A DNA stretch of 47,355 bases from the NCBI GenBank assembly GCA_051453625.1, contig JBOZIK010000001.1:238803385-238850739 (forward strand), written 5' to 3'. The number at the start of each line of letters is the position of its first letter. Positions within the stretch are counted from its first letter, which is position 1. The notes below the pieces were generated by a model. The model was not told the DNA's origin. It ran no database searches and worked only from the letters and a program-made list of their open reading frames with translations. This document shows positions 20,621 through 31,970 of this stretch, in pieces. Made by a program: the position numbers and the translations under genes. The DNA comes from Welwitschia mirabilis. Its lineage: Eukaryota; Gnetophyta; Gnetopsida; Welwitschiales.

Positions 20621-21624
20621 ATCGATCTCACTTTATTCCCACATGTTTATTTTATTTTTGAGGATTTAGATATGTTTTTAGGTGTTAGTAGGTGATTCCA
20701 TTTTTAAGTAGCTTTTGATATTAACATTAATTATTTAAAAACACTAGTTAATTAGCATCCTTATAATCAGTATCCATTTGAATGATACTTTATGAAGTTT
20801 ATGCATTATGTCATGCATCATTAATCAGGTCATTTTACAATTTCTTTCATGATGGTTTGATATGTTTAAATTTAGGGTAGGTACATAATCTTCTTCATAT
20901 TTCTATTTGTCCATTTTTATTTTATTTTTCTTAGTTATTTTATTTAGTATTTTAAAATCTTTTTCATACTTTTTTATCATAAATAAATAGGACTGAATCA
21001 TTTAGTAGATTTTTCTATTAAATTTTATTTTTATTTGCAAGTGTTTCTTTAAAGGAGCTGATTTTATTTTTGCAAATCATGTTTCTTTAGTATATGATGA
21101 TAATTATTTCCATCTTTTTGAGATTTAGTTCTTTAATTTTCTTTTTGAGTTTTAATGCATCCTATTACTCAATAATTGTGAGTGCATAGCATATTTTACA
21201 ATCTTCCTTTACTTGGTGCATTCACATCCTTTATCATGCCTTATTTATCATAATTATTAGTCATTTCCCATCTTTCAGACTTTTTCATAACTTTTTGTAA
21301 ACCTCCATAATGTTATTTAAGCTTAATGTATTTTATTAATACTTTTAATTTTTCTAAATCTTTTGAAAACCTTGTCATCCATCTGTCATCCAGATGACAA
21401 CATGAATAATGCACAAATATTTTTTAAGGTGCATCATCTTTATTTTTCATCTTTTTTAGACTATTTTAACCATTTTTTTAGGCATAGAATACTGCTTTTA
21501 TTCTAGCCTATTTTGTTTACTTACTCTTAACTCACATATTGATTATTTTATTCTTACATTAATGCAATATAAGACATATTGATTCAGCTTTGTGAGGAGG
21601 GTGTTAAGACATATATTTAAAATA
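20621..21624 (+). other. B1 3' UTR, first part (no gene)
   Basis: About 1 kb of AT-rich sequence without open frames. It parallels 37,124-38,100 of composite A and holds a palindrome near 21,375-21,412. Confidence 0.55.
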
Positions 21625-22104
21625 NNNNNNNNNNNNNNNNNNNNNNNNNNNNNNNNNNNNNNNNNNNNNNNNNNNNNNNNNNNNNNNNNNNNNNNNNNNN
21701 NNNNNNNNNNNNNNNNNNNNNNNNNNNNNNNNNNNNNNNNNNNNNNNNNNNNNNNNNNNNNNNNNNNNNNNNNNNNNNNNNNNNNNNNNNNNNNNNNNNN
21801 NNNNNNNNNNNNNNNNNNNNNNNNNNNNNNNNNNNNNNNNNNNNNNNNNNNNNNNNNNNNNNNNNNNNNNNNNNNNNNNNNNNNNNNNNNNNNNNNNNNN
21901 NNNNNNNNNNNNNNNNNNNNNNNNNNNNNNNNNNNNNNNNNNNNNNNNNNNNNNNNNNNNNNNNNNNNNNNNNNNNNNNNNNNNNNNNNNNNNNNNNNNN
22001 NNNNNNNNNNNNNNNNNNNNNNNNNNNNNNNNNNNNNNNNNNNNNNNNNNNNNNNNNNNNNNNNNNNNNNNNNNNNNNNNNNNNNNNNNNNNNNNNNNNN
22101 NNNN
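21625..22104. other. Assembly gap, 480 N
   Basis: Sized gap in the B1 3' UTR. The 173-codon frame across it consists almost wholly of N. Confidence 0.95.
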
Positions 22105-22768
22105 TATACTTGATTGATTTTGATTTTATATTATTTAAATGTGATGCATTATGGATATTATTTAGTAAAATATGTACTTAATAGTAGAATAGTTGTATTT
22201 TTTTTTTTTTGCAGAAATGTTATAATAAATTCATGAGAATGTGGATGAAGGGGATAATGTTATGATTAATTATTTTTAATATATTTACTCTTGTAGATTA
22301 TGCTTAAAAACTTGATATTTGATTGATAAATATCACTATTAGAGTTATTAATTTTTCTAATTCATACATGCACATCATTTATCTAAGTGATTATGATTAT
22401 AACTTATGATGCTTCTCTTTGTTATACCATTCAATCTCTATCTTTTCGATGCATTAAATGTTTTAAGTGAGGGACTAATGCATAAGTAGGTGTTTTGATC
22501 TTATTTTCTGATGAGCATAATTGCAAGAAATTGATTATATAGATTGATTTTTAAAAACTTTCATTGCCATTATTATCTAGATGACACATCAAATGACATC
22601 ATGATTACATTATTATCTAAGATAAAATATTGAGCTTATCTGATTCTAAAATCTGATCCTCCATAATATTATTTCTAAACTTAATTTACATTTCCCTTCT
22701 TAATGTTTACCTCAACCAATTAGGCTCACAATTATAATTGTTTACCAAATTTGTCAGGGACTAATAAG
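22105..22768 (+). other. B1 3' UTR, second part (no gene)
   Basis: No coding signal. The last 80 bases (GCTCACAATTATAATTG, then GTCAGGGACTAATAAG) match the sequence before the LTRs at 38,545 and, on the minus strand, 5,489. Confidence 0.6.
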
Positions 22769-22784
22769 GCTAAGTAGGAACCCA
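22769..22784 (+). promoter_or_regulatory. Polypurine tract of B1
   Basis: GCTAAGTAGGAACCCA immediately before the 3' LTR. Confidence 0.6.
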
Positions 22785-23979
22785 TGTTCAATGCTAAATT
22801 ATATGTTTTTGATAGGGTATTTTGAGTAGTTTTGTAAAACATCTAGATAGGTTTAAGTAGAAAATAATGATTATTAAGAGTCAAGGATAAAATCATGAAA
22901 ATGCACAAGTAACAACACCTTCAGAGGCATTTTGGGATAATTTTGATATTTCAAATTTTGAGGAGGAATTAATGATTTACAAAGCCAAATTCACTTGGAA
23001 AAAGAGAATTGAAACGACTATTGTCCCCTCCATCATCTAGATAACATTGCTAGACAACACCACTTGTAAGCTTATTAGGATGTTAACTAGATCGAAGATG
23101 CATGACAATGTAGACTTCTCTTAATGTGGCATCATCTTCAGCATCATTCAAATGACATATATGATGACTACTATTTTTATTCAATTCCCCAAACTTTACT
23201 AAAATTGTATAATGTATTATGCACTTTCTTTGCATCATTAAGGTTTCAATTACATCTATTAGGATTTCTATTTTTGAGTTTGTTGTTGTAAATAAATACT
23301 ACCTTTATTCTTGACTTTGATCATCTTCTTTAATACCATAAATTCTTGTGATAGGAGATTAAAAGATAAAGTATCCTTCTATTAGTTACAAAGATGAGTG
23401 TTCCTTGGTGTTGAGCTATGTTTTCTTTATTGAGGTGTTTATAATAGGATGTTGGTCTGAATTCTAATGAAAATATTCTTTATTTTTATATATAGTCATA
23501 TGCACATCCCTTATGGTTTATGTTGGTTATAATATCATGATAGTTTTATAATTGATATGGATTATCAAAAGCAACCTAGGTTAAAATTATTAGTTTAGGA
23601 TCTTTCATTGTATTTTATATTTCTTATCTTAATCATTTCATATTTTCCATATTCTATTTGATGGACTTGATACCTAGGTTGGTTAGCATTACTAATAGTT
23701 TTCTTGATTGATCTAGATTATGCAAGGTTAACCTTAGTGATAGAGATTAATAGTTAGAAATATATTGCATTTAGAGTAGTTTTCTTTTGCATTAATGTTT
23801 ATATTCTATTATATTTTGACTTTCATTTTTTAACCTAATAAGAAAAATACCAAAAAATACATCACTTAAATTAATTTTCTATCTTTGAGTCCTATATTAG
23901 TATGCATGTTTTGTAATGTATTTAAAATTGACAATATTTGATAAAGGACATAGTATTTGCATAAATATGCATTACAACA
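22785..23979 (+). repeat. B1 3' LTR (B-type)
   Basis: 1,195 bases, starting TGTTCAATGC and ending GCATTACAACA. It resembles the E5 LTR at 44,656-45,893 along its whole length, with shared segments such as TGTTGTTGTAAATAAATAC at 23,281 and 45,131. It is followed by minisatellite rather than a primer site. Confidence 0.8.
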
Positions 23980-24001
23980 ATCATGTAGATCTAGATAGAA
24001 T

Positions 24002-24077
24002 CTTCATCTTATTGTGTGAGGTAAAAGCTTCATCATATAGTGTTTTGTAAAAGCTTCATCTTGTAGCAGTAAGTAAG
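24002..24077. repeat. 26-bp minisatellite, left part
   Basis: Three units beginning CTTCATC at 24,002, 24,028 and 24,054, each followed by a TTxTAGTGT-like core and GTAAAAG. The last is cut by the LTR at 24,078. The same repeat resumes in the same orientation at 40,438. Confidence 0.8.
24073..24077. repeat. Target-site duplication of composite A, left copy (GTAAG)
   Basis: GTAAG directly precedes the TGTTGAG LTR start. An identical GTAAG follows the far end at 40,433-40,437. Confidence 0.7.
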
Positions 24078-24312
24078 TGTTGAGATGCTAATTTATAGGA
24101 ATTTGATGGTGTATTTTGAGTACATTTGTAAAACATTTATACAAGTTTGGATGTAATTCTAATAATAATGAAAAAATAATATAATAATCACTAAAAATAT
24201 GATTCTTAACATATTTAAAGATATCTCAGGATTATTCTCATACTTCATATATTGAAGAAAGAATTAACCAAGTAGAAGAATGATTTCCCTTTAAGCTAGA
24301 AGATAGAAAGTC

Positions 24313-24354
24313 CTATTATCATCTTTATCATTTCCATGATAAATAGGATGATAG
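24313..24354. repeat. Double palindrome in the composite A 5' LTR
   Basis: CTATTATCATC on the left pairs with GGATGATAG on the right, with inner arms TTATCAT and ATGATAA around TTCC. Confidence 0.65.
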
Positions 24355-24585
24355 CACTATTAATATGGATGAAGTCTGTAGAGTTTACTATGGGTCATAA
24401 AGCTAATGGATCATCTTTTGATTAGAGTAATATCCTCATCATCATCTTTATGATAGTTAGAATAATAGCTATTTTATATGGATAGAACATAATTATCTTT
24501 GTAATGAGTTCATGTAGCCCATTTGGATTACTAGGGTTTCTTATTTGACTTTTAGGCTTAAGCTTCTAGAACTTCAACATAAAAC

Positions 24586-24593
24586 TATAAATA
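24586..24593 (+). promoter_or_regulatory. TATA box of the composite A 5' LTR
   Basis: TATAAATA then CCATCCC, 508 bases into the LTR; the probable end of U3. Confidence 0.6.
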
Positions 24594-25311
24594 CCATCCC
24601 TTTGCTTTACTTATTTTTCCATCTTTTGTATCAGGTATTCTTGTAATGGAAGATTGAAGGGCAAGAGGTTCATCTAGTAGCTACAGAGTTTTTTATCTTA
24701 GTGTTGGGCTAAGTATCCTCTATTGAGGTGATACTACTTTGTTATTAGTGGATGTAAAAGTTTATGATAGATTTAATTACTCTTTTCACTACTATTGTGT
24801 GAATTTCCTTTATGGTTTAAGTTGATTATAGTTTGGTAATAGCTCTATGGTTTACTTAGAGTATAAGGAAAGCCTTTGTTAAGGTTGACTTTGTTAATCT
24901 AGACTTTGCATTGCATTTTCTTTATTACATTTTATATTTAAATTATTCATATTCTATTTGTCATAACTTATATTTTATGTTGGCTATGAATAAGTGATAT
25001 ACTCTTTCTAATTGATCTAGATTATAAATATTTTTTTCTTGTAATACGAGGATTAAAATCCAAATAGAATTCATCTCACTTGTATTTCACCTTCATTCAT
25101 ATTGGATTGTTGTTTACTTTCATTTAATAAAAGAGAAAAGACTACAAAGACTTTGTAAAATCAATTCTCTAACTTCTAGCCTAATGGCTTCCATGAATTA
25201 TAACATTCAAGTTAACTCCTATCTATACTAGTTGGTATTTTCTATAATTATTATGATTTATACATTTTACCTAAGGACTTAAGCATTGCATAAATTCACA
25301 TCATAACATTT

Positions 25312-25329
25312 TGGTGCCATTATCGGAAA
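25312..25329 (+). promoter_or_regulatory. Primer-binding site of composite A (Asp-tRNA type)
   Basis: TGGTGCCATTATCGGAAA, followed by AGG. Every difference from the Asp-tRNA complement is a C-to-T or G-to-A transition. Confidence 0.8.
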
Positions 25330-26049
25330 AGGCCATAAGGAGCTATAGGATTATTACTATTCAGATGAACACCTTAAATTTTAGTTCAGGTTATTTATTT
25401 GGAATAGTATTGTATTTTTATTTGTAATTTAATAGGTTTATTTCAGGAATTTTTTTTTTTTGTAGTTCTAAAAATCATTGTTGCTCTCTCTGTCATTTTT
25501 ATGATATTAGGAACAACAGTCCTAAATTTTCAAATTTATTTTTTTTTCACAAATTTTCTTTTTGTATGTAGATCAGTAATAAAGATATTATTATCTTCTC
25601 TGTTGTTTACACAATAGTCTAGATAACCATCTGGTTTTTTAGTTATGGTAACTTTTCTCTGATTTTAGTTTTCCACTATTGTGATTGTCATCCCTCCTAT
25701 CATCTCCACATCTAAGTGAATGACTATTAGTTATTTTTTATTTCAGTTTTTATTTGTTATCTGAGGTATGCAAATACATGATAAATTTTGATAGAAAGAT
25801 GAAATATCAAAGAGAGTAGAACTTGATTAAAGAAAATATCAGAGAAGGATTATTTGAATTTGAGAAAAATTTAGGTACATTCATTTTAAGTACATAAATT
25901 CCAGGAATTAAAGAAGAACATAATTTTACTTTTATTATTTTATAATAATATCTTGCAAAAGAAAATTATAGCATAGAAGTAGATCATTTTATTTCTTCCT
26001 GAATTATGTCAAAATCTTTTCAAAAACAAAAGAAATCGCTTCATAAAAT
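25330..26049 (+). other. Composite A leader (no gene)
   Basis: About 720 bases with no gene, matching the E5 leader (45,915-46,584). It holds palindromes near 25,488-25,520 and 25,688-25,727 and a GAGGTATGCAAATACATGAT segment corresponding to the box at 15,325 and 10,200 (minus). Confidence 0.65.
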
Positions 26050-27640
26050 ATGTCAATTATGATAAGAACTTCTACTTTGAATGTAAATGTTACTTTTAAA
26101 GATTTAATTGGTAACAGAAAATGTAAAATTCAAAATCCTTTTGATTTACCTACTAGTAATGATGTAGAGTTAAGAAATTTGAGTGCCTATCCAACATTTT
26201 TGGGGGAACCTAAGAAAGACCCTTTCCAACGTCTAACTAACATTAAATAACTTATTTTTACACTAAAAAATGAAAAAAAAAAATGCATTAGTGATTATAC
26301 ATGAATATTGTTTTAGTCACACTTAGAGGAAAGGCAAAAGTTTAGCTTAAAACAATTCCACATAAGAGTCTTAAATCATGGAGTTAAGTGCAAGAAATTT
26401 TTATTAAAATATTTCTGAGTAAAAGTACCATCAGAAAAAGAATAAAGGAAGTTACCAACTTTTAGCAACAACCTTATGAGGATTATGCCATGACATTTAA
26501 GAATTTTAGAATAGATATGCATTCCAACCTTGTTGATAAATTTTGTAAAGAAGAATTAGTCAATTATTCATATAGTGGATTAAATAGTTAAACTAAACAA
26601 CTGGTAGACTTTTCTTATGGTGGCAACTTGATGAACCTAGTCTCAGAGGATTTATGAAATGTGTTAAAAAATATAGTAAAGATAAGTCAAAATTGGCCAA
26701 AACCCACTAAGGAAAATTGAACTGTAGGCTAAATCATAAAAGATTTAAAGAAAGTAAAACATAACAAAGAAGAAGATAGAGGTGATTCAACTAACTTAAT
26801 TAAGGATTTCATTACCACTTTAGAGAAGTACACTAAATTTATAGTTGATAAAAAGGTAGTAATAGATGAAAACACAACTTTAACATGTTATTTTTGTGAA
26901 GATAACTCTTATCTAACTGAAGAGTATCCCTTATTGCCAAGTTGTAAAGAGAGGATGTTTGAGGCAATGTGTGAATTTAACCAAAGAACACCTAAATTTA
27001 AAAGTCAACCAAAATTTCAATAAAGATTAGGTGGACAATCACAATGAAAACCTTTTAAGAATAGATTCAAGAATTTAAAATTCCAATCAAATAACCTTAA
27101 TTTTCAACCAAATCAAAATGATCCACTTAGAGATTCCTTAGAAGAATTGAAAAAGGTGCAAGAAAAGACTAATAGTAATATTAAAAGCTTAGTTAATGTT
27201 ATTCAACAATTAATTCTTTCTAGTTAAATACCACAAGGTTCTTTTGCATCTCAACCTTTACCTAATAAAAATGAAGTTAAGATAGATTTAAAGGTAGTAA
27301 CAAGAAGTGAAAATAATACAGCACCTTCTATCCATGAGACTTTAACTTCCTAAAATAATGAGAAAAGTAATGAAGATAATGAGGTAAAAATTTTATACTC
27401 ATATAACCTCCCATCAAAATCACATGCTAAAACTTCCATTAAAAATTATTTAGTAGAAAATAAAAAGAAGAAACCATCTACTCCTTGGCTTAAAAGGTTA
27501 AACATGAATCCTACTTATGATGAGCACTTAAAGACCTTGATGTCAGAGGTAAACATCAACTTACCTTTTTAAAAAATTTTATAAGAAATTCCTAAATATT
27601 TTAAGTTATGAAAAGGCTTAGTAAAAAGAAATAAAAAATT
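26050..27640 (+). pseudogene. Gag relic, composite A copy 1
   Basis: Starts with ATG at 26,050 and is open for 66 codons, containing NVNVTFKDLIGNRKCKIQ and FDLPTSNDVELRNLSAY, the same N-terminus as the E1 gag. Frameshifts then occur, but the Gag core LRGKAKV and its LKTIPHKSLKSW continuation is seen near 26,330-26,390, and YEDYAMTFKNFRIDMHSN-like sequence follows. A zinc knuckle appears near 26,890-26,930 as CYFC followed by a NSYLTEEYP stretch; the last Cys is replaced by Tyr. The C-terminus is Lys/Asn/Gln-rich. Several CAA/CAG-type codons have become TAA/TAG. The product would be the particle-forming protein; this copy cannot encode it whole. Confidence 0.8.
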
Positions 27641-27689
27641 TACCATTCCTAGCAAAGTTTTCCTTGCTTAATCTATTTCCAACTTAGTG

Positions 27690-28110
27690 ATGAAACAATG
27701 TTTTAAATTCAAATATCATAGGGTAGCAACAGTGAGTGTCACTTTGAAAGGAAACAAAAGAATTTAAAAGCTTTAATTAACATAGGAGGTATTGTAAACA
27801 TCATGCCTCTTCATATATGTAAAATACTTGGGTTGAAAAACAGAATAGAACCCAGATGAATCATCTTGAAATTAGCTGATACTTTAATTAAGAAATCCTT
27901 AAGGATTATCAAGGACCTAGTCATCCAAATAGAGAAATCTTTTTACCCCATAGATATAGTCATCAGTGAGGTAGAACATGATGGAGGTTATTCACTACTC
28001 TTAGGAACAGCCTTTTGTGTAACTATCCACTGTATCATTAACATACGAACTAGAATGATGGAATTTCATATAGGTAATAAGAAGTTTATCATTTGAGTTT
28101 TTGATACTAC
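27690..28110 (+). pseudogene. Aspartic protease relic, composite A copy 1
   Basis: A 76-codon open frame from 27,866 contains LADTLIKKSLRIIKDLVIQ and the VEHDGGYSLLLGTAF segment equivalent to the flap and LLGRxF of retroviral-type proteases. The active-site loop just upstream (about 27,770-27,800) reads as a frameshifted GG-V-NIMP and has lost a clear Asp-Thr/Ile-Gly. It lies between gag and RT, as in the family. Confidence 0.7.
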
Positions 28111-28335
28111 TGGAAAAAAATAGAAGATGAGTTTAACTTAGAAGAATAACTTAAACCAACCTTGTTTTTACAACATTATTCAATTGAGAAGAGATTGATA
28201 ATGCTACACGAACCAACTTTACATGATGACCCAACTCAAATACACTATCTTTAGTATGAGAATGAGGAATCTTTCAATTGGAAGGAAATCTAACATGTTT
28301 ACTCAATAGAAAACCTTTTTGAAGAGTTTCATTCC

Positions 28336-28575
28336 ATGTCTACCATCCTCATGATAGATAGAACAACAATTGAAAATTTCAACTTAGAACTAAAGGAGTT
28401 GCCCAAAGATCTAAAATATATTTTTCTATCCAATAGTCTGAAGAAACCTTTGATAATAAGTGATTATCTTACCCCTCAACAAGAATCCAACTTGATCTCC
28501 CTTTTAACTTTTAAAGAAGATGGTTTCATTTGGATCCATAAAGACTTAGCTGCTATCCATCTTTTCATAGTTTAA
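28336..28575 (+). pseudogene. Linker between protease and RT, copy 1
   Basis: A 79-codon open frame with LKELPKDLKYIFL and then SDYLTPQQESNLISLL, which corresponds to the stretch before RT in plant Ty3/gypsy polyproteins (normally LKPLPxHLKYxFL and a xLxxxQExxLxxLL segment). It leads into the RT fold at about 28,640. A second copy is at 30,400-30,560 and a third at 33,650-33,830. Confidence 0.65.
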
Positions 28576-28639
28576 CACAAAATTTACCTCAAGAATAATG
28601 CTAAACCTATTAGACAACCCTAACAAAGGGTTAATCCAG

Positions 28640-29471
28640 CCCTTAATCAAGTAGTTAAAGATGAAATTATTAAACTTATGGATGCCAGGATAATTTATGC
28701 TATATCCAATAGTAAGTGGATTATCCCTTTGATAGTAGTTCCAAAAAAGGATGGAAAATGAAGAATGAGCATTGATTTTAGAAATTTAATGAGGTCACTA
28801 AAAGGATCATTGCCCTTTATTCTTTATTGATCAAATGCTTGATAAAATCTAAGGAGATGCCTACTATTGTTTTCTTGATGGGTATAGTAGCTACAATTAA
28901 GTTTGCATAGTAAGTAAATACCAAGAAAAAACAACCTTTACCTCATCCTTTAAAACCTTTGCCTTTAGATAAATGTCTTTTGAATTTTGCAATGCCCCTA
29001 GGACTTTTTAATGAGTAATGATGGGGATCGTATTTGACATAATAGAGGATTCCATTAAAATATTTATGAATTACTTCTCCATCTTTGATGAAACTTTTGA
29101 ATAAATCATAAAAATATTAAAGAAAATATTGGATCAACGTATAGAAAGTGGTCTACATTTGAGCTAGAAAAAAATTTTCCTTCTTGTTAACAATGTAATT
29201 ATTTTAGGTCATCAGATTTCTAAGGAAGGGATTAAGATCGATCCTACAAAAATTGGCATCATTAAAAACCTTAGCCCTCCAACCAATGTCAAATAAATTA
29301 GATCATTCCTTCATCATGCTAGTTTCTATTACCATTTTATTCATGATTATGTCAAGGTTTGTAAACCCCTTCACTCATTACTCAAAAAAGATGCTAAATT
29401 TAACTGGAATAATTCATGTCAACTTGCATTTGATACACTTAAGTATAGTATTTCTTCTAAACCTATTGTCA
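28640..29471 (+). pseudogene. Reverse transcriptase relic, composite A copy 1
   Basis: Recognisable pieces are SKWIIPLIVVPKKDGK near 28,715-28,760, MSIDFRNLM, a degraded YYCFL-GYSSYN, FEFCNAP-F near 28,980, and IFMNYFSIF near 29,060-29,085. The last is the FMDD box with both Asp replaced (FMNY). A GHQISKEGIKIDPTKI segment near 29,210-29,255 marks the connection domain, and HSLLKKDAKFNW near 29,370-29,405 the start of RNase H. It ends at the 100-N gap. Stops and frameshifts occur throughout. Confidence 0.8.
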
Positions 29472-29571
29472 NNNNNNNNNNNNNNNNNNNNNNNNNNNNN
29501 NNNNNNNNNNNNNNNNNNNNNNNNNNNNNNNNNNNNNNNNNNNNNNNNNNNNNNNNNNNNNNNNNNNNNNN
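29472..29571. other. Assembly gap, 100 N, between interior copies 1 and 2
   Basis: Before the gap the sequence is at the start of RNase H; after it the sequence is at the end of gag. Flanks are not duplicated, so real sequence is missing or contigs were joined wrongly. Confidence 0.95.
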
Positions 29572-29747
29572 TCAACTTATCTTTTTGGAAAATCTTACAA
29601 GAAAATCCTAAATATTTTAAGTTATGGAAAGACCTAATAAGAAGAAAATAAAAATATACCATTCCTAGCAAAGTTTTCCTTACTTAATCTATTTCCAATT
29701 TAGTCATGAAATAGTGTTCAAACTTTAAAGAACTTGGAGTAACAATA
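29572..29747 (+). pseudogene. Gag C-terminal end, composite A copy 2
   Basis: Starts mid-gag with FWKILQENPKYFKLWKDL, equal to 27,553-27,625 of copy 1, and runs into the protease. Confidence 0.65.
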
Positions 29748-30152
29748 GTGAGTATTACCTTATTAGGAAATAATAGAATTAAAAAATCTTTAATTAACAT
29801 AGGAGCTAGTATAAACATCATGCCTCTTCATATATGTAAAAGACTTGGGTTGGGAAAAAAAATACTACATGTCTTAGAATTATCTAATAATTCAATTAAT
29901 AAGCCCCTAGAGGTTATTAAGAACCTAGCCATCCAAATAGAGGAAGCTTTTTACCCTACTGATGTAGTCATCCTTGAGGTAGAACATGATGGAGGTTATC
30001 TAGTACTCTTAGGAAGAGCATTTTATGTAACTATCCATTGTATCATTTACACACAAACTAGAATGATGGAATGTCATATAAACAATAAGAGGTTCACCAT
30101 TCGAGTTTTTAATACTATGGAAAAGGAAATAGGATATGAGTTTAGCTTATAA
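29748..30152 (+). pseudogene. Aspartic protease relic, composite A copy 2 (longest open copy)
   Basis: 134 codons open from GTG to TAA, so this is a preserved segment of a polyprotein rather than a gene with its own start. It contains the active-site loop at residues 16-24 as INIGASINI, followed by LHICKRLGLG, a substrate-flap region and VEHDGGYLVLLGRAF (residues about 79-93). Family members have Asp at residue 17; here it is Asn (AAC at 29,796-29,798), while E1 keeps Asp (GAC). The change is a single G-to-A and would abolish catalysis. Despite the open frame, this is therefore not an active enzyme. It lies between the gag end and the RT of copy 2. Confidence 0.8.
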
Positions 30153-30379
30153 GAAAAACTTAGACCAACCTTATTTTTACAACATTGTCTAATTAAAGAA
30201 AGATGATAATGCTATACAAATTAACTTTATATGATAACCTAACTGAAATACACTGTCTTAAGCCAAGGAATGAGGAGTATGTCGACTTGGAGGAAATTCA
30301 ACATGTTTGATCACTAGATAATCTTTTTTCAGAGTGTTGTTCCACATTTGTCATCCCCACAATAGATAAGATGATAGTT

Positions 30380-31480
30380 AAAAATTATAATCTATTACTG
30401 AAGAAGTTTTTCTAAGGCCTAAAATATATTTTATTATCTAAAAATTTGAAGAAACATTTGATAATAAGTAACCTTCTTACTTCTCAACAAGAATCCAACT
30501 TGATCTCACTCTTAACTTTTAAAGAATATGCCTTTGCTTGGATCCATAAAGACTTAGTTGCCATTCCTCTTTCCATAGTCCAACATAAAATTTACCTTGA
30601 ACATAATGCTAAACCTATTAGGTAAGACTAGTGAAGGCTTAATCTAGTCCTTAAGAAAGTAGTTAAAGATGAAATTATTAACCTAATGGATGTCAGAATC
30701 ATCTATGCTATATTTGATAGTAAGTGGATTAGTCCTTTGATAATAGCTTTAAAAGAAGGTGGAAAATGGAGAATGTGCATTGCTTTTAGAAAACTTAATG
30801 AGGTTACTAAAAAAGATCATTGCTCTTTATCCTTTCTTGATCAAGTAATTGTTAGAATCTAAGGTCATAACTACTATTATTTTCTTGATTGGTATAGCGG
30901 CATTGATCAAGTTTGCATAGTAAGTAACCAAGCCAAAACAACCTTTACCTCAACCTCTAAAATCTTTGCCTTTAGATAAATGCCTTTGGACTTTGTAATG
31001 CCCCTAGTAATTTATAATGAGAAATGATGGGGATATTTTCTAATATGATTAGAGGATTCTATTGAAATCTTTATGGATGGCTTATCCATCTTTGGTAAAC
31101 TTTTGAACAAATCATAGAAAGACTAGAGAAATTCTTGGATTGATGTATAGAGAGTGATCTACATTTGAGTTGTAAAAATAGTTTCTTCCTTAGTAACATG
31201 GAATCATTTTAGGTTACCACATTTTAAGGGAAGGGATTAATATGGACGTTACAAATGTTAATATAATTAAAAACCTTAGTCCTCTAAGCAATGTTAAATA
31301 AGTTAGATCATTCCTTAGACATGATAGTTTTTATTGTCATTTTATTCATGACTATATTAAGGTTCATAAATCCCTTTAATCATTACTCAAAAAAGGTGGT
31401 AAATTTGATTAGACTGATTCATGTTAATTTGCATTTAATATGCTTAAGGGAAACATCTCTTTTGAACCTATTATCATGGT
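30380..31480 (+). pseudogene. Linker and reverse transcriptase relic, composite A copy 2
   Basis: Fragments in order are LTSQQESNLISLL near 30,480, SKWISPLIIA near 30,720-30,750, a degraded CIAFRKLNEV near 30,775, YYYFLDWYSGIDQVC near 30,870-30,915, and EIFMDGLSIF near 31,062-31,090. The FMDD box has become FMDG, losing the second Asp. The connection segment HQ-LREGINMDVTN follows near 31,220-31,260 and the 67-codon frame at 31,291 is a frameshifted part of the same region. There are many stops. Confidence 0.75.
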
Positions 31481-31970
31481 TTTTCTTGGACTAAAGATTT
31501 TGAACTCATGTGTAATGTAAGAGATATTGCTATGGGTGGGGTTTTTGACCAAAAATATGAAAATGATTTTAAAGTTATATTTCATTTTAGTAAAACTTTA
31601 TCCAAAGCCTAATTCAACTATACTACTATTAAAAGGGAAATGCTGACCATCATATTTTTCTTTGCTCATCTCCAACATTATCTTCTTGGCTTCTACATCA
31701 ATGTTTATACAAATCATGTAGTCATATGCTATCTTATGACTAAGAAATATTATAGTACTAAACTTATTAGGTAAATTCTTCTCATGCAACAATTCAATCT
31801 CACCATCATTGATAAGGATAGAAAACATAATAGCATTTTAGATCACTTATCTCGATTTTTTTGTTCTCATGATGAACTTTCTATATATGACTCCTTCTTA
31901 GATAAACAACTATTTGCTATTGAACAACTTTATGCTATTTCATCCACTCATCTCACATCTTGGTATGCTG
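31481..31970 (+). pseudogene. RNase H relic, composite A copy 2
   Basis: After the RT, MCNVRDIAMGGVFDQKYE-like sequence near 31,508-31,560 matches the xCDASxxxxGAVLxQR segment of plant Ty3/gypsy RNase H, with the catalytic Asp-containing CDAS degraded. Then YTTIKREMLTII near 31,620-31,655 and IDKDRKHNSILDHLSRF near 31,805-31,856 correspond to the YxxTEKExLA and the DxKGxENxVADHLSR ends of the domain. A 69-codon frame from 31,784 covers the latter. The enzyme would remove the RNA strand during cDNA synthesis. Confidence 0.7.

Larger units (their letters stand above)
15050..23979 (+). mobile_element. Element B1: non-autonomous LTR retrotransposon, 5' end lost or outside the window
   Basis: Plus-strand order is leader (from 15,050), acidic reading frame (15,604-17,840), solo-LTR insertion (17,846-19,119), frame tail, conserved 3' block (20,397-20,620), 3' UTR with a 480-N gap, polypurine tract (22,769) and 3' LTR (22,785-23,979). 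No protease, RT or integrase core is visible. The start is interrupted by minus-strand LTR sequence, so the missing 5' LTR would lie left of the window if E0/E1 inserted here. After the 3' LTR comes minisatellite, not a primer site, which confirms a 3' LTR. Confidence 0.7.
24078..25308 (+). repeat. Composite A 5' LTR
   Basis: 1,231 bases from TGTTGAGATGC to ACATCATAACA, followed after three bases by the primer site. TATAAATA is at 24,586. Palindromes lie at 24,313-24,354 and near 24,424-24,464. It pairs well with 38,545-39,792, with differences such as GTCTGTAGAG against GTCTGCGGAG. Confidence 0.85.

Noticed and set aside
21592-22113. 173-codon frame, the longest in the window
   Set aside because: Almost entirely N; not a gene.
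24002-24077. Possible CRISPR-like array
   Set aside because: The 26-bp units are contiguous with no unique spacers; it is a minisatellite in a eukaryotic setting.
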